Positions 50,997 through 60,600 of a DNA stretch of 64,000 bases are shown piece by piece; the first letter of the stretch is position 1, and each line of letters begins with the position of its first letter. Under the pieces are notes generated by a model. It searched no databases. It was not told the DNA's origin and saw only the letters and a program-made list of their open reading frames with translations. The DNA is from NORP294 sp047627915. GTDB taxonomy: Bacteria; Bacteroidota; Bacteroidia; Flavobacteriales_E; Vicingaceae. The stretch is taken from assembly GCA_047627915.1 (NCBI GenBank), contig JBLHTZ010000007.1, positions 14,840 through 78,839 on the forward strand, given 5' to 3'. A program made the position numbers and the translations under genes.

Positions 50997-51004
50997 TAAA
51001 TTCG
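50997..51004 (+). promoter_or_regulatory. -7-like element before lolD
   Basis: TAAATTCG, one base from TAnnTTTG, lies 12 bases upstream of the TTG at 51017. It falls inside the longest possible reading frame, which argues for the shorter start. Confidence 0.4.
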
Positions 51005-51016
51005 TGCCTCAAAGTA

Positions 51017-51685
51017 TTGATTTTGATTGTAGGAAAAAATATTCACAAAGCGTTTGGTGACGTAAAAATTTTAAAAGGAGTTGACCTTGAGGTAAAGAAA
51101 GGAGAAATCGTTTCAATTATTGGCAGCTCGGGAGCGGGAAAGACTACACTACTCCAAGTTTTAGGCACCTTAACCAATGCCGATCAAGGTGAAGTTTTCT
51201 ACGACAACACCAATATTTCTAAATTAAGCGACAAAGAACTAGCAGACTTTAGAAATAAAAACATTGGTTTTATTTTCCAATTTCACCATTTACTGCCAGA
51301 ATTTACGGCATTGGAAAATGTTTGTATGCCAGCATTTATTTCTAGAATTCCTAAAAAGAAAGCGGAAGAAAAAGCGAAAGCATTACTCGACAAGTTAGGT
51401 CTTAGTCATCGATTAAACCACAAGCCCAATGAACTTTCTGGCGGAGAACAACAACGAGTTGCGACGGCTAGAGCGCTGATTAATTCACCTAAAGTAATTT
51501 TTGCTGATGAACCTTCGGGAAATCTAGACAGTAAAAATGCCAATGATTTACATCAATTATTTTTTGACCTACGAAAAGAATTTGACCAAACTTTCGTAAT
51601 TGTTACTCACGACCAATCACTTGCAAAAATTTGTGATCGTTCATTAGAAATGAATGATGGATTTTTCTCCCCGAAAAAAATATAG
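51017..51685 (+). CDS. ABC transporter ATP-binding protein, LolD-like
   Basis: ATPase of the LolD/MacB group. The ABC domain covers the whole protein: Walker A IGSSGAGKTTLLQVLGTL, Q-loop GFIFQFHHLLPEFTALENVC, signature LSGGEQQRVATARAL and Walker B VIFADEPSGNLDSKNANDL. About 222 residues from TTG 51017 (beginning LILIVGKNIHKAFGDVKIL). A longer frame from TTG 50984 would add 11 residues ahead of the domain and contains the -7-like element. There is no ATG start. The partner membrane subunits are not next to it, as is common for lolD in this phylum. Confidence 0.9.
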   Translation: MILIVGKNIHKAFGDVKILKGVDLEVKKGEIVSIIGSSGAGKTTLLQVLGTLTNADQGEVFYDNTNISKLSDKELADFRNKNIGFIFQFHHLLPEFTALENVCMPAFISRIPKKKAEEKAKALLDKLGLSHRLNHKPNELSGGEQQRVATARALINSPKVIFADEPSGNLDSKNANDLHQLFFDLRKEFDQTFVIVTHDQSLAKICDRSLEMNDGFFSPKKI

Positions 51686-51756
51686 TTTCTTAAATGATTC
51701 ATATTTCGAGTTAGTTCTATCTTTAAAAGATAATTTACAACAAAACCTAAATTCTT

Positions 51757-54700
51757 ATGAAAAGAATCATTACTCTATTTAGCGCCATTACCTTCTCTCT
51801 TTCAAGCATTTCTCAGATTTATATTGATGAAGACTTTAGCAATTTTACAGACTCAATTGTACCTCCTTTATCTAGTGGTTGGAAAAATATTGACAGTATA
51901 ATTCCTTCATTAGGGCAAAAATGGAGATTTGATAATCCAGGAGGAAGGCCTTTTAATGGATTCATTACATCTCCGGCAGCCTCAATAGACGGAGATTTTT
52001 ACGGAAATGGTAACAGTCAAGATGCATATTTATCTTCAACAAATTTTGATGCATCGTTAGCCTCGGTTGTAATTCTGCAATTCGAACATGTATTCAGAGC
52101 CATTGGGAGCGGCGGAGCAGAGCTCCAAATTTTTGATGGCACTAACTGGGTCACTGACACTGTATTTTTGGTAAATACGGATCCAACAGGAAATAATGTT
52201 CCAACCATCGAAAATATAGATATTTCTCAGTACGTAGCTGGGATATCCAACGCGCAAATTAGATTTAGATATAGAGATCCAAATTGGGGCTGGTATTGGA
52301 TTATAGATAATGTAACCATTTTTCAGCCATTACCGGATGATGCTGCTGTAGTCGCCATTGACTCCTTACCAGTTTCAGCTTGTAGTCTTGATTCGAATGA
52401 GACCATTACAGCAAGAGTAGTAAATTTTGGTTCAACCGTTATCAGAAATATTCCAATCCGTTATACCATCAATGGAGGACCAATTATTCCTGAGACTATT
52501 TTAGACTCTATTAACCCCGGGGATACCTTACAATATAGTTTTACTACAAAAGCAAACTTATCTGCAAGCGGCTCATACAACATTGTAGTGTACTCTGCCA
52601 TTAGAGGTGACAACAACAATGTAAATGATAGCGCCTTTTTTACAACAACTTTGATCCCTGCCATATCTACCTTTCCTTACAGTGAAGGTTTTGAAAATGG
52701 TAATGGAGCTTGGATTCCTGGAGGTGTTAACAGTACTTGGGCTGTTGGAGTTCCATCAGGAACTGTTATTAACAGTGCTGCAAATGGTCTGAATGCATAC
52801 GTTACTAACCCTGCAGGCGATTACCTGGATGGAGACGCCTCATTTGTTCTTAGTCCTTGTTTCGATTTTTCAAGCCTAAACGCACCTCAATTTAAAATGA
52901 ACATTTGGTATGATTCTGAGCAATCTTGGGACGGCGCTGTGTTGCAGATGACCATTAATGACGGAATCACTTGGACTCAAGTTGGAGCCTTTGGTAATCC
53001 TAACAACTGGTACAACGACAATACAATAAACGGTCTTCAAGCTGTTGGCTTTTCGGGTGACGGGTGGACAATTTCCGCAGGTCTTGGATCCGGTGGGTGG
53101 TTATTGGCAGAACATGATGTACCAACTGCTGCCAATCAACCTTCAGTTCGGTTTAGAATCTTTCACGGTTCAGATGGTTCTGTAACTCGAGACGGGTTTG
53201 GATTTGATGATATTTTAATTCAAGATGCACCTGCAGTAGATTTAGGGGTTGTTTCTTTTGTCTCGCCAACGTCAGGTTGTGGTTTAGGAGCAGCAGATTC
53301 AGTTTGCGTTACCATCGCTAACTTCGGTTCTGTGCCAATCACAAACATCCCTTTAGCATATGAATTTAACAATCAATTTTTTGCAGACACGGCATTTGTC
53401 ACCTTGAATCCAGGTAACTCAGTAACTCACTGTTTTACTACGACCATAAACGTTTCTGCAATAGGAATGTACAACATTAAGTCGTATTCCATGGCATTAA
53501 ATGATGGAAATGCCTTTAATGACACAACCGATTTTACATTCGATAACATTCCTTTAGTTGCTAGTCTGCCCTATTTGGAAAACTTTGAAAGCGGTAATGG
53601 CGGATGGACCTCTTACGGAGCATCTAACTCATGGGCTTGGGGAACACCTGCAGGGGCTGTTATTACAAGTGCTGCCGGAGGAATTGGTGCATGGGTAACG
53701 AATTTAACTGGAACGCACAATAACAACGAATCTTCGTTCATTGAGTCTCCTTGTATTGACTTCTCATCTTTAATGGTAGATCCAATCTTGTATTTTTCAC
53801 TAACCTACGATACTGAATCTTGCTGCGATGAAGGTTGGATTGATGTTTCATTTGATGGAGGAGCAACCTGGTCTAGACTAATTAACAATGGTGGAGCTTT
53901 CGAATGGTACAATGATGTTCCTAACCAATGGTGGGATGGAACATCATCAGGTGGAGCCGGAGTATGGGTAAACGCTGAAAATACACTAACAGGTCTTGCA
54001 GGTCAATCAAGCGTTAAGATTAGAGTTGGATTTAGCTCAGATGGTTCTGTAATTAGAGAAGGGATTGGTATTGACAACGTAAGAATTGACTTACCAGCTA
54101 GAACCGATGCGGGGGTAATTGCTTTAACTTCCCCTGTGACAGGATGTGGTATGAGTACTTCAGATTCTGTTAAAGTTCAAATCAAAAACTTTGGAGCTGA
54201 TACATTAACATCTGTTCCTGTGAGTTATGAGTTGAATGGTGGAGCTGCCGTAACAGAAACAATTACGACTCCAGTTTTACCAGGCGATACGTTGGAGTAT
54301 ACGTTTACATCAGTTGTGAACTTATCAGTACCCGGTAGCTATTCATTTAAATTATACAGTGGTGTTGCTTTAGATGCAAACCCATTGAATGATACAATTA
54401 CGGAAGTAGTAGCAAGTATTCCAATTTCAACTTTTCCTTATTCTGAAGGTTTTGAAACCAGCAATGGTGGATGGACAACATCAGGAGCCGCTAGCTCTTG
54501 GGCTTGGGGAACACCTGCAGGAGCAGTAATTGCAAGTGCAGCAACTGGAACTGGAGCATGGGTGACAAACTTAACTGGCGCTTACAACGATAGTGAGGTA
54601 TCTTATTTAGAATCTCCTTGTCTTGATCTTTCATCACAAACGATGGATCCAGTATTGAGGTTCTCGCTCACGTTCGAAACAGAATCATGTTGTGACGAAG

Positions 54701-55239
54701 GATGGGTGGATGTGTCAACTGACGGTGGAGCAACTTGGACGAAATCAATTGACTTAGGAGGAGCTTTTAACTGGTACAACGATTTTGTAAGCCAATGGTG
54801 GGATGGAGCGAATGTTTCTGGTTCAGGAATTTGGGATTCAACATCGAATGTATTATTAGGAGTTGCAGGTTTCCCAAGTGTTAAATTTAGATTTGCATTT
54901 AGTTCAGATGGCTCCATTACAAGAGAAGGGTTTGGAGTTGACAATGTTTCACTTGACATGCCGGTATCAATAGCAGAAGCTATTGACCAAGCAGAAGTGA
55001 CATTCTTAATATATCCAAACCCAACAAAAGGAGAGTTTACTTTAGTAGCACCTGCAACTAAAGAATCAATAAACATTCAAATTTTGGATACGAAAGGTCA
55101 ACTGGTATATCATAAAGTAATGTCAGTAGCAAGTGCTAGAATCAATACAATTGATATGAGTGAAGTTGCAAACGGAATTTATTTTGTAAAAATTAGCAGC
55201 GGAACGGCTTCAAAAATTGAAAAGTTAATTATTCAATAG
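51757..55239 (+). CDS. Large modular secreted protein with a type IX sorting domain
   Basis: A 1160-residue exported protein. Residues 1-20 are a signal peptide (MKRIITLFSAITFSLSSISQ). Four modules follow, each a concanavalin-like 'choice-of-anchor J'/MAM-type domain (for instance PYSEGFENGNGAWIPGGVNS at about 307, repeated near 605 and 893). They are separated by three CARDB-type beta-sandwich domains of about 100 residues (CSLDSNETITARVVNFGSTV and its two later copies). Modules 3 and 4 are closely alike and share ESCCDEGW. The C-terminus (FLIYPNPTKGEFTLVAPATK to EKLIIQ) is a type A sorting domain for the type IX system. Probably a surface adhesin or binding protein. Confidence 0.9.
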   Translation: MKRIITLFSAITFSLSSISQIYIDEDFSNFTDSIVPPLSSGWKNIDSIIPSLGQKWRFDNPGGRPFNGFITSPAASIDGDFYGNGNSQDAYLSSTNFDASLASVVILQFEHVFRAIGSGGAELQIFDGTNWVTDTVFLVNTDPTGNNVPTIENIDISQYVAGISNAQIRFRYRDPNWGWYWIIDNVTIFQPLPDDAAVVAIDSLPVSACSLDSNETITARVVNFGSTVIRNIPIRYTINGGPIIPETILDSINPGDTLQYSFTTKANLSASGSYNIVVYSAIRGDNNNVNDSAFFTTTLIPAISTFPYSEGFENGNGAWIPGGVNSTWAVGVPSGTVINSAANGLNAYVTNPAGDYLDGDASFVLSPCFDFSSLNAPQFKMNIWYDSEQSWDGAVLQMTINDGITWTQVGAFGNPNNWYNDNTINGLQAVGFSGDGWTISAGLGSGGWLLAEHDVPTAANQPSVRFRIFHGSDGSVTRDGFGFDDILIQDAPAVDLGVVSFVSPTSGCGLGAADSVCVTIANFGSVPITNIPLAYEFNNQFFADTAFVTLNPGNSVTHCFTTTINVSAIGMYNIKSYSMALNDGNAFNDTTDFTFDNIPLVASLPYLENFESGNGGWTSYGASNSWAWGTPAGAVITSAAGGIGAWVTNLTGTHNNNESSFIESPCIDFSSLMVDPILYFSLTYDTESCCDEGWIDVSFDGGATWSRLINNGGAFEWYNDVPNQWWDGTSSGGAGVWVNAENTLTGLAGQSSVKIRVGFSSDGSVIREGIGIDNVRIDLPARTDAGVIALTSPVTGCGMSTSDSVKVQIKNFGADTLTSVPVSYELNGGAAVTETITTPVLPGDTLEYTFTSVVNLSVPGSYSFKLYSGVALDANPLNDTITEVVASIPISTFPYSEGFETSNGGWTTSGAASSWAWGTPAGAVIASAATGTGAWVTNLTGAYNDSEVSYLESPCLDLSSQTMDPVLRFSLTFETESCCDEGWVDVSTDGGATWTKSIDLGGAFNWYNDFVSQWWDGANVSGSGIWDSTSNVLLGVAGFPSVKFRFAFSSDGSITREGFGVDNVSLDMPVSIAEAIDQAEVTFLIYPNPTKGEFTLVAPATKESINIQILDTKGQLVYHKVMSVASARINTIDMSEVANGIYFVKISSGTASKIEKLIIQ

Positions 55240-55260
55240 CAACAACAGCGAATCAAATAG

Positions 55261-55297
55261 AAAAAGCCCCTCCCCTAAATTCGGAAAGGGGCTTTTT
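55261..55297. terminator. Bidirectional terminator between the modular protein and rnpB
   Basis: Outer stem AAAAAGCCCCT / AGGGGCTTTTT of 11 bp with a mixed inner part. T-runs on both strands let it end the secreted-protein gene (plus) and the RNase P RNA (minus), whose 3' end lies seven bases away. Confidence 0.9.
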
Positions 55298-55303
55298 AAG
55301 TAA

Positions 55304-55624
55304 TAAATCTATAAGCCAGATTCTGTTATCCCAAAGGGACATTCTATCATTTATCTTCGCAGTCTACCCTCCGGAAGGGCGAGTAACCCCATTTCCGGTT
55401 TATTTGACCTTGCAGCCCATAAGGTTTGCCTAGCCTCCTTTGTTGCCATTGGAGCGGTGAGCTCTTACCTCGCCTTTTCACCCTTATTCCGATAAATCGA
55501 AACGGTTTATTTTCTGTTGCACTAGCTGTTTCCAATAAATTGGAACCCTCACTTTCATAAGGTATGGTACTCTTTGCTGTCCGGACTTTCCTTACCAATC
55601 ACTTGGCACGATAGAACGATTTAT
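55304..55624 (-). ncRNA. rnpB: RNase P RNA
   Basis: Catalytic RNA subunit of RNase P, which trims tRNA 5' ends. Read on the minus strand, the universal segments are present in order: GGAAAGTCCGGACAGC near the 5' end, GGGTGAAAAGGCGAGG then TAAGAGCTCACCG (P11/P12 region), GAGGGTAGACTGCGAAG, and ACAGAATCTGGCTTAT at the 3' end. Ends are placed by pairing AAATC at the 5' end with GATTT at the 3' end, so each is uncertain by a few bases. About 320 nt. An 83-codon frame on the same strand (55347-55598) lies entirely within this RNA and is not a gene. Confidence 0.96.
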
Positions 55625-55629
55625 TAATG

Positions 55630-55637
55630 CAAAAGTA
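55630..55637 (-). promoter_or_regulatory. -7 promoter element of rnpB
   Basis: On the minus strand TACTTTTG matches TAnnTTTG exactly and sits six bases before the predicted 5' end of the RNA, as expected. A TTTG (55653-55656) lies 15 bases further upstream, slightly closer than the ideal 19. Confidence 0.6.
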
Positions 55638-55647
55638 AGCCTAAACT

Positions 55648-56196
55648 TCAATCAAATTGATGAATAATTAACTCTGTTGCTCCGCCACCGTATTTTTGAT
55701 AATTACCATCTAAGAACTCTATTTCAGGATATGAATCTGTTAGTAAGCTTCGTATTTCTCTTCTTAGTTTTCCCTTTCCAACACCGTGAACCAATACAAA
55801 TTTCCGAATGCGTTGGCGATTCGCTTCCCGAATTAACTCCCTCACTACATCAAGCTGCAACCCCAACGCTTCAATGTCTGAATAACTTTGATAATCTGCA
55901 GGCAATAGAGCTTCTAAATGTAAGTCTACAACTGTATTTTTAGTATTAAATACAAGTCGCACGCCGCTTGAAGGGGAACTAGTATTCATCTTTATAGGGC
56001 TTTTCAACTCAGGTGTTACCTTGGGTTTATTTTCAACCTTCCCTTCCTCGTTGATCTTGTATATTTTTTCTATCGGGAAAATATATTCAAAGCCATCAGG
56101 ACATTCAATCGTAACACTAACTTCAGTAAACGAAAGTAAAACACCTTGAAGTCTTTCATCTGTAACATAAATTTGATCACCAACAGATAGATTCAT
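55648..56196 (-). CDS. Smr-domain protein
   Basis: The 182-residue protein has an N-terminal small beta-barrel-like part (SVGDQIYVTDERLQGVLLSF with VTIECPDGFEYIFPIEKIYK). A C-terminal Smr (MutS2-related) domain follows from about 105: VVDLHLEALL, then IRKFVLVHGVGKGKLRREIR, with the conserved HGxGxG. Smr domains have nuclease activity in several families; here the function is unassigned. Divergent from the Nudix gene with about 36 bases between, and located next to rnpB. Confidence 0.9.
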   Translation of the reverse strand: MNLSVGDQIYVTDERLQGVLLSFTEVSVTIECPDGFEYIFPIEKIYKINEEGKVENKPKVTPELKSPIKMNTSSPSSGVRLVFNTKNTVVDLHLEALLPADYQSYSDIEALGLQLDVVRELIREANRQRIRKFVLVHGVGKGKLRREIRSLLTDSYPEIEFLDGNYQKYGGGATELIIHQFD

Positions 56197-56214
56197 TATT
56201 TTAGTCCTTTAATG

Positions 56215-56222
56215 CAAAGGTA
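56215..56222 (-). promoter_or_regulatory. -7 promoter element of the Smr gene
   Basis: On the minus strand TACCTTTG matches TAnnTTTG exactly, 18 bases upstream of the ATG at 56196. A -33 match is not evident. Confidence 0.4.
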
Positions 56223-56232
56223 AAAAGAGCAC

Positions 56233-56790
56233 ATGAATAAAAAAGAAAATCCTTGGAAGACTTTGAAAAAGAATACTGTTTATGAAAACCCATGGATTAA
56301 GGTCGAGCATCATGACGTGTTAAACCCAAGCGGACAGCCGGGAGTATATGGAACAGTTGCATTTCAAAACATTGCTGTTGGAATAATTCCGATTGATAAA
56401 GACTATTGCACCTATTTAGTAGGTCAATTTCGATTTCCGCTGAATGCCTTTTCCTGGGAAATTCCTGAGGGCGGATGCGAGCTCAATACGGACCCACTAA
56501 CTACGGCAAAAAGAGAATTACAAGAAGAAACAGGGATTGTTGCACAAAATTGGAATGAAGTCCAAACCATTCACACAAGTAATTCGGTAACAGACGAGTT
56601 TGGAATCATATACTCTGCAGAAAGCCTTGATTTTTTTGAAGCGAACCCTGATGAAGATGAAGAGTTAATAGTTAAAAAAATAGCCTTAAGCGAGGTTCTA
56701 GAAATGGTTAAACAGGGCGAAATAACGGATAGTCTTAGCGTGGCGGGAATACTTCGGCTGCACCTTGAAAGACCAGAATTATTTCAATAA
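56233..56790 (+). CDS. Nudix hydrolase (ADP-ribose pyrophosphatase-like)
   Basis: The 185-residue protein carries the Nudix box in EIPEGGCELNTDPLTTAKRE followed by LQEETGI, with all acidic metal ligands (REL QEE). The start (ENPWKTLKKNTVYENPWIKV) and the box spacing resemble ADP-ribose pyrophosphatases; the substrate is not proven. It converges with the DUF2279 gene, with 13 bases between the ends. Confidence 0.92.
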   Translation: MNKKENPWKTLKKNTVYENPWIKVEHHDVLNPSGQPGVYGTVAFQNIAVGIIPIDKDYCTYLVGQFRFPLNAFSWEIPEGGCELNTDPLTTAKRELQEETGIVAQNWNEVQTIHTSNSVTDEFGIIYSAESLDFFEANPDEDEELIVKKIALSEVLEMVKQGEITDSLSVAGILRLHLERPELFQ

Positions 56791-56803
56791 CAACTGAGTT
56801 TGG

Positions 56804-57697
56804 TTAAAAATAAAGCGATTTAAACTGAACATTTCGTCCAGATTGAAACTCTAAGCTTGGAGCAGGAATTTTAATACAGTTCGCCACTTTAAAAACCCAT
56901 CGCAACCACTCTTTCTTTGTTTGAATTTGCTCCCAGTCTACATCCAAACTTAAGTAATACTGCCTATTTGCGTTGTACTCAGTTCCATTAAATGAAGTTC
57001 TAGTTTGGTCGGCAAATATCATTTGATCAGCACCCAAGCCAAAAGCGATTGATAGCCACCTTGGTTTGACAGTCGAGTGAATTGCATTCAAATTTACCGA
57101 CGCCCAATAGGTCTGTCCATTATAATCTTTGAATGCATTTTCTAACAAATTTGAACCCAAAACATTCGGTCTAAGGTCTGCGTACTCTGTAGGATAAAAA
57201 GAATACTTCAATTGAATTATTTGACGCTTAAAAAAATACTCTTGTGCTGCAAAAAGAGCAATCCCTGAAGTGTTAGCTGCAAAATCTCCCCATGAAAAGC
57301 CCCATTCTTTACTAAACCCATCGAAAACCTCAACGGTAGTTAGAAAAGCAAAACTAGAAATGCTTGAATACAATAGGGCTTGCTTTCGACTTTTCTCGTC
57401 TTTATGGGAATAAAGTTCGTAAGACAATTTGGACAATGTAAACGTCGAATAGACATGCCCCACCTTATCCATCTGAAGCCACTCTTGATTATCATTAAAG
57501 GAGTGCAACCCGCTTCTTTCATAATCATTATACCAAAGAGCATTTAGGCCAACCAACCCTACTCCATAAACTGCAGCAGAGTATAAACCAACCCTTCTAT
57601 TTTTTACTTTATAATCTAAAGAGTCTTGCCCACAAACAGTTGCAGCAGGTAAAACACCTGCTGCAACGATTATTATGTATCTAAGAAATAGAGTCAA
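56804..57697 (-). CDS. DUF2279 exported protein
   Basis: A 297-residue protein with an N-terminal signal sequence (IIIVAAGVLPAATVCGQ). The DUF2279 region runs from YGVGLVGLNALWYNDYERSG through NDNQEWLQMDKVGHVYSTFT to EVFDGFSKEWGFSWGDFAAN. It has several hydrophobic helices and a beta-rich end. Its function is unknown. No ATG precedes the signal; TTG 57697, one base after the M4 protease stop, is the likely start and implies coupled translation with the proteases. Confidence 0.85.
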   Translation of the reverse strand: MTLFLRYIIIVAAGVLPAATVCGQDSLDYKVKNRRVGLYSAAVYGVGLVGLNALWYNDYERSGLHSFNDNQEWLQMDKVGHVYSTFTLSKLSYELYSHKDEKSRKQALLYSSISSFAFLTTVEVFDGFSKEWGFSWGDFAANTSGIALFAAQEYFFKRQIIQLKYSFYPTEYADLRPNVLGSNLLENAFKDYNGQTYWASVNLNAIHSTVKPRWLSIAFGLGADQMIFADQTRTSFNGTEYNANRQYYLSLDVDWEQIQTKKEWLRWVFKVANCIKIPAPSLEFQSGRNVQFKSLYF

Positions 57698-57698
57698 A

Positions 57699-60600
57699 TT
57701 AATTCGACTTAATTATTTTATGCGTTTGCACCTTGTCATCTGTTATGACCGTAAATATATAAACTCCATTCGTTAAGAAACTTAAATCAAGCACTTCCAT
57801 TCCTTCAGATTGAACTATATTCTTGCGATAAACCACTTGTCCATTTGTAGATCGTACAATAAAATCTACCCGCTTATCATTGTTAAACTTATAATCAACT
57901 GATAAACTGTTTGTAAATGGATTTGGTCGAATAGAGATTTCGTCTTCTTTAATTTGAATATCTCGAACACTAACAATATTACAAGTCGTATCAATCACCG
58001 CCCTAGCTGTTACAAAATTACTTTCGCAAGGCAATTCAGATACACCCCATCTATAGAAATAAGGATAACTATTTCCATTGTTTGACCCTTTTATGGTGAC
58101 TAGATTAGAAACGCTGTAAGGGTAACTCGCGCCAGTCGTATTTCTATACAAGCTAATGTCTCTATCGCTAAAAGAAACCCTGTAATTTGAATCTGGTTGC
58201 AATTCAATATTAATATTCACCCTAAGAGGACTTGATGGCACATAAATATCTTTTGAAACCACTAACTCACCTTGATTATTCCATATGTCCATTCTTCTAG
58301 TAGCTGCTTTGTTGGAGAACAAAATCATGGTTCTTAAAAGAATTGGTTTGTGTACATCAAAGGTCAGGTAATCGTTACTAGAGGAATAAGAGCCGGCTCC
58401 AATGTTATTTAAAGGCCCTCCCGAAAAAGTCGGGTTATTACTAACGTCTTTTACATAAAAAGCTGTATCATTCTGTAAACCAAAAATACTCAACGAGTCT
58501 CCCGAGTACATTGAATTTAAAGTTGTATCTCTGTACCAAAGACCTGTAGATCCAACATTTACCTTAATGCCAGCTTGCCCTCCAATACAAACCGTATCGT
58601 TAGCAACGCTTGGCAAATTCAATTTTACAACCGTTGTAACGTTGGTTTTGGTGTTCGTGTTAGAGCCTTGACTGTTTCCAACAACTAAACTTACAGTATA
58701 CGTGCCGTCAGCGTAATAATTATGACTTGGATGATATTCTGTCGAAGTAGTTCCATCTCCAAAATTCCATAATGCAGAAGAATAACCTTCAACAGAACGG
58801 TTTCTAAACTCAACTCTACCTGTACATGTTGTATCTGAGCTTATTGAGAAGTCAGCTATAGGAGCAGCTATTGCCGTTTTACATTCCCAGTTAATAATAA
58901 ACCCTACTCCTGTTGCAACATTATCAGAGATCATTCTAATCGTCACCTCATTTGAACTAGATGTAACTTTATTATTTAAAGGAGGAAAATTCTTGCAATA
59001 ACGTCCAATCAGCGGAGCATCCAGTGAAGGTCCGTCAAAAACCTCTATAAAATCTCTATTGCAGTTAAATCCAAAACCTGCTTCAACATCTAAACGTGAA
59101 AAATCTAACTCAATATAATCGGCAGAACCAACAGAAATCGTTACAGAACCATTCTCGTTTGTTCCATAATCTCCGCCAAATCCTCCTGAGTCAAAAAGTC
59201 TTCCTCGGCAGTCGGTTAATGTAGCATTAACAACATTATCTAAAGTGGAAGAACAAGGTACGGTTAGCGTATCGATAATCACATATGATGTTTTAATTAC
59301 CGTATCTGAACCGCAAGTTCCACCATCTCCAATTAATTGCACAGTGTAAGTTCCTTGAGCAGAATATACAGTGTTTGGATTCCTAAGAGAACTTGTGTCA
59401 CCATTGCCAAAATCCCAAATAAAATCTTTGATATTTGACCCTTCACTAACAAAGTCTAAGCTTACAGGGATGTAACAGAAAGCTGTATCTTGAACTGCAG
59501 AAAATGAAGCGGAAACTACATTTCTATATTCAGCACCAACCCCTACAGCATACCAAGCATTTGTAGTGGCTTCTACTTCCGGTGTGCATGCTCCGTATAA
59601 ATCAATCGCAGACTTTATCGCATAAAATCGTGCCTCATCATGATCAGAAGATGGATTCAAGTAAACCGTTAAATTTCGAAATGCAATTTTTTCGGCCTTA
59701 TTTATTCCTAATCCAACAACAGTAAAACTATCCGTCGCATCATTAACTCCTGTTCCCCCATTCACTAATAAATAAAACCAATGATTTTGTACGCCACTAT
59801 TTGAATGAACCCCACATCTGTCATTATTTCCAGTTGGAATACAGCCTTTTGTTTGTCTCCAGTTCTGTCCATCGTAGGTATCAGGATGGCCAAAGTTTTT
59901 CGGATTAACCATACTTCTAATTGCCCCTCCAACATCCTCTCCAATAATCCAATTGGCTCTATTTGGTCTTGCATAAAACTCTAATGCCGTTCCGAAAATA
60001 TCACTAAACGATTCATTCAACGCACCTGATTCATTCGCATAAATTAAGTCTGATGTATTATCCGTTAAGCCATGTGTAATCTCATGAGCTACAATATCTA
60101 ATGAAACTAACGGGTTACTTAAGGATGAAGTGCTATTCCCATCTCCGTAGGTCATCACTGTTCCATTCCAAAATGCATTCGCATAATTTTGATCATAATG
60201 AATGTAACTCACGAGTGGAAAACCATTGTTATCGATACTATTTCGATTGTGAACATTCAACATATAATCATAAGTCGCTTCAGTACCCCAATGTGCATCA
60301 GTTGCATACTCATCTCGACTTGCATTGAAGTTATTCCAAAAGTTATTTGAATCGATAAAATCTATTGCCCCTGTATAATTTCTCTGAGTCTGAGAATTTA
60401 AAGTAACGATAGCGGTCCCTCGGGTAGAATCTCTTAACCTAAAGAACCCACTTAAGCTATCTGTTACAATATTTTGAGTGTCGCTGTAAGCAGTAACAGC
60501 AGTTCCTCTAGAATCTCCTCCTGTATGAATCAAGTTCTCATGGAACTGGACCCCTCCATTTTGAGCATTCACAAAAATCAACTCTCTGCTTAATGGTTGA

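Noticed and set aside
55347..55598. 83-codon minus-strand reading frame
   Set aside because: It lies wholly within the RNase P RNA, whose conserved segments explain the sequence.
55606..55620. TTGGCACGAT resembling the -24 element of the groES promoter
   Set aside because: It is inside the rnpB sequence near the 5' end of the RNA on the other strand, has no -12 match and precedes no gene.
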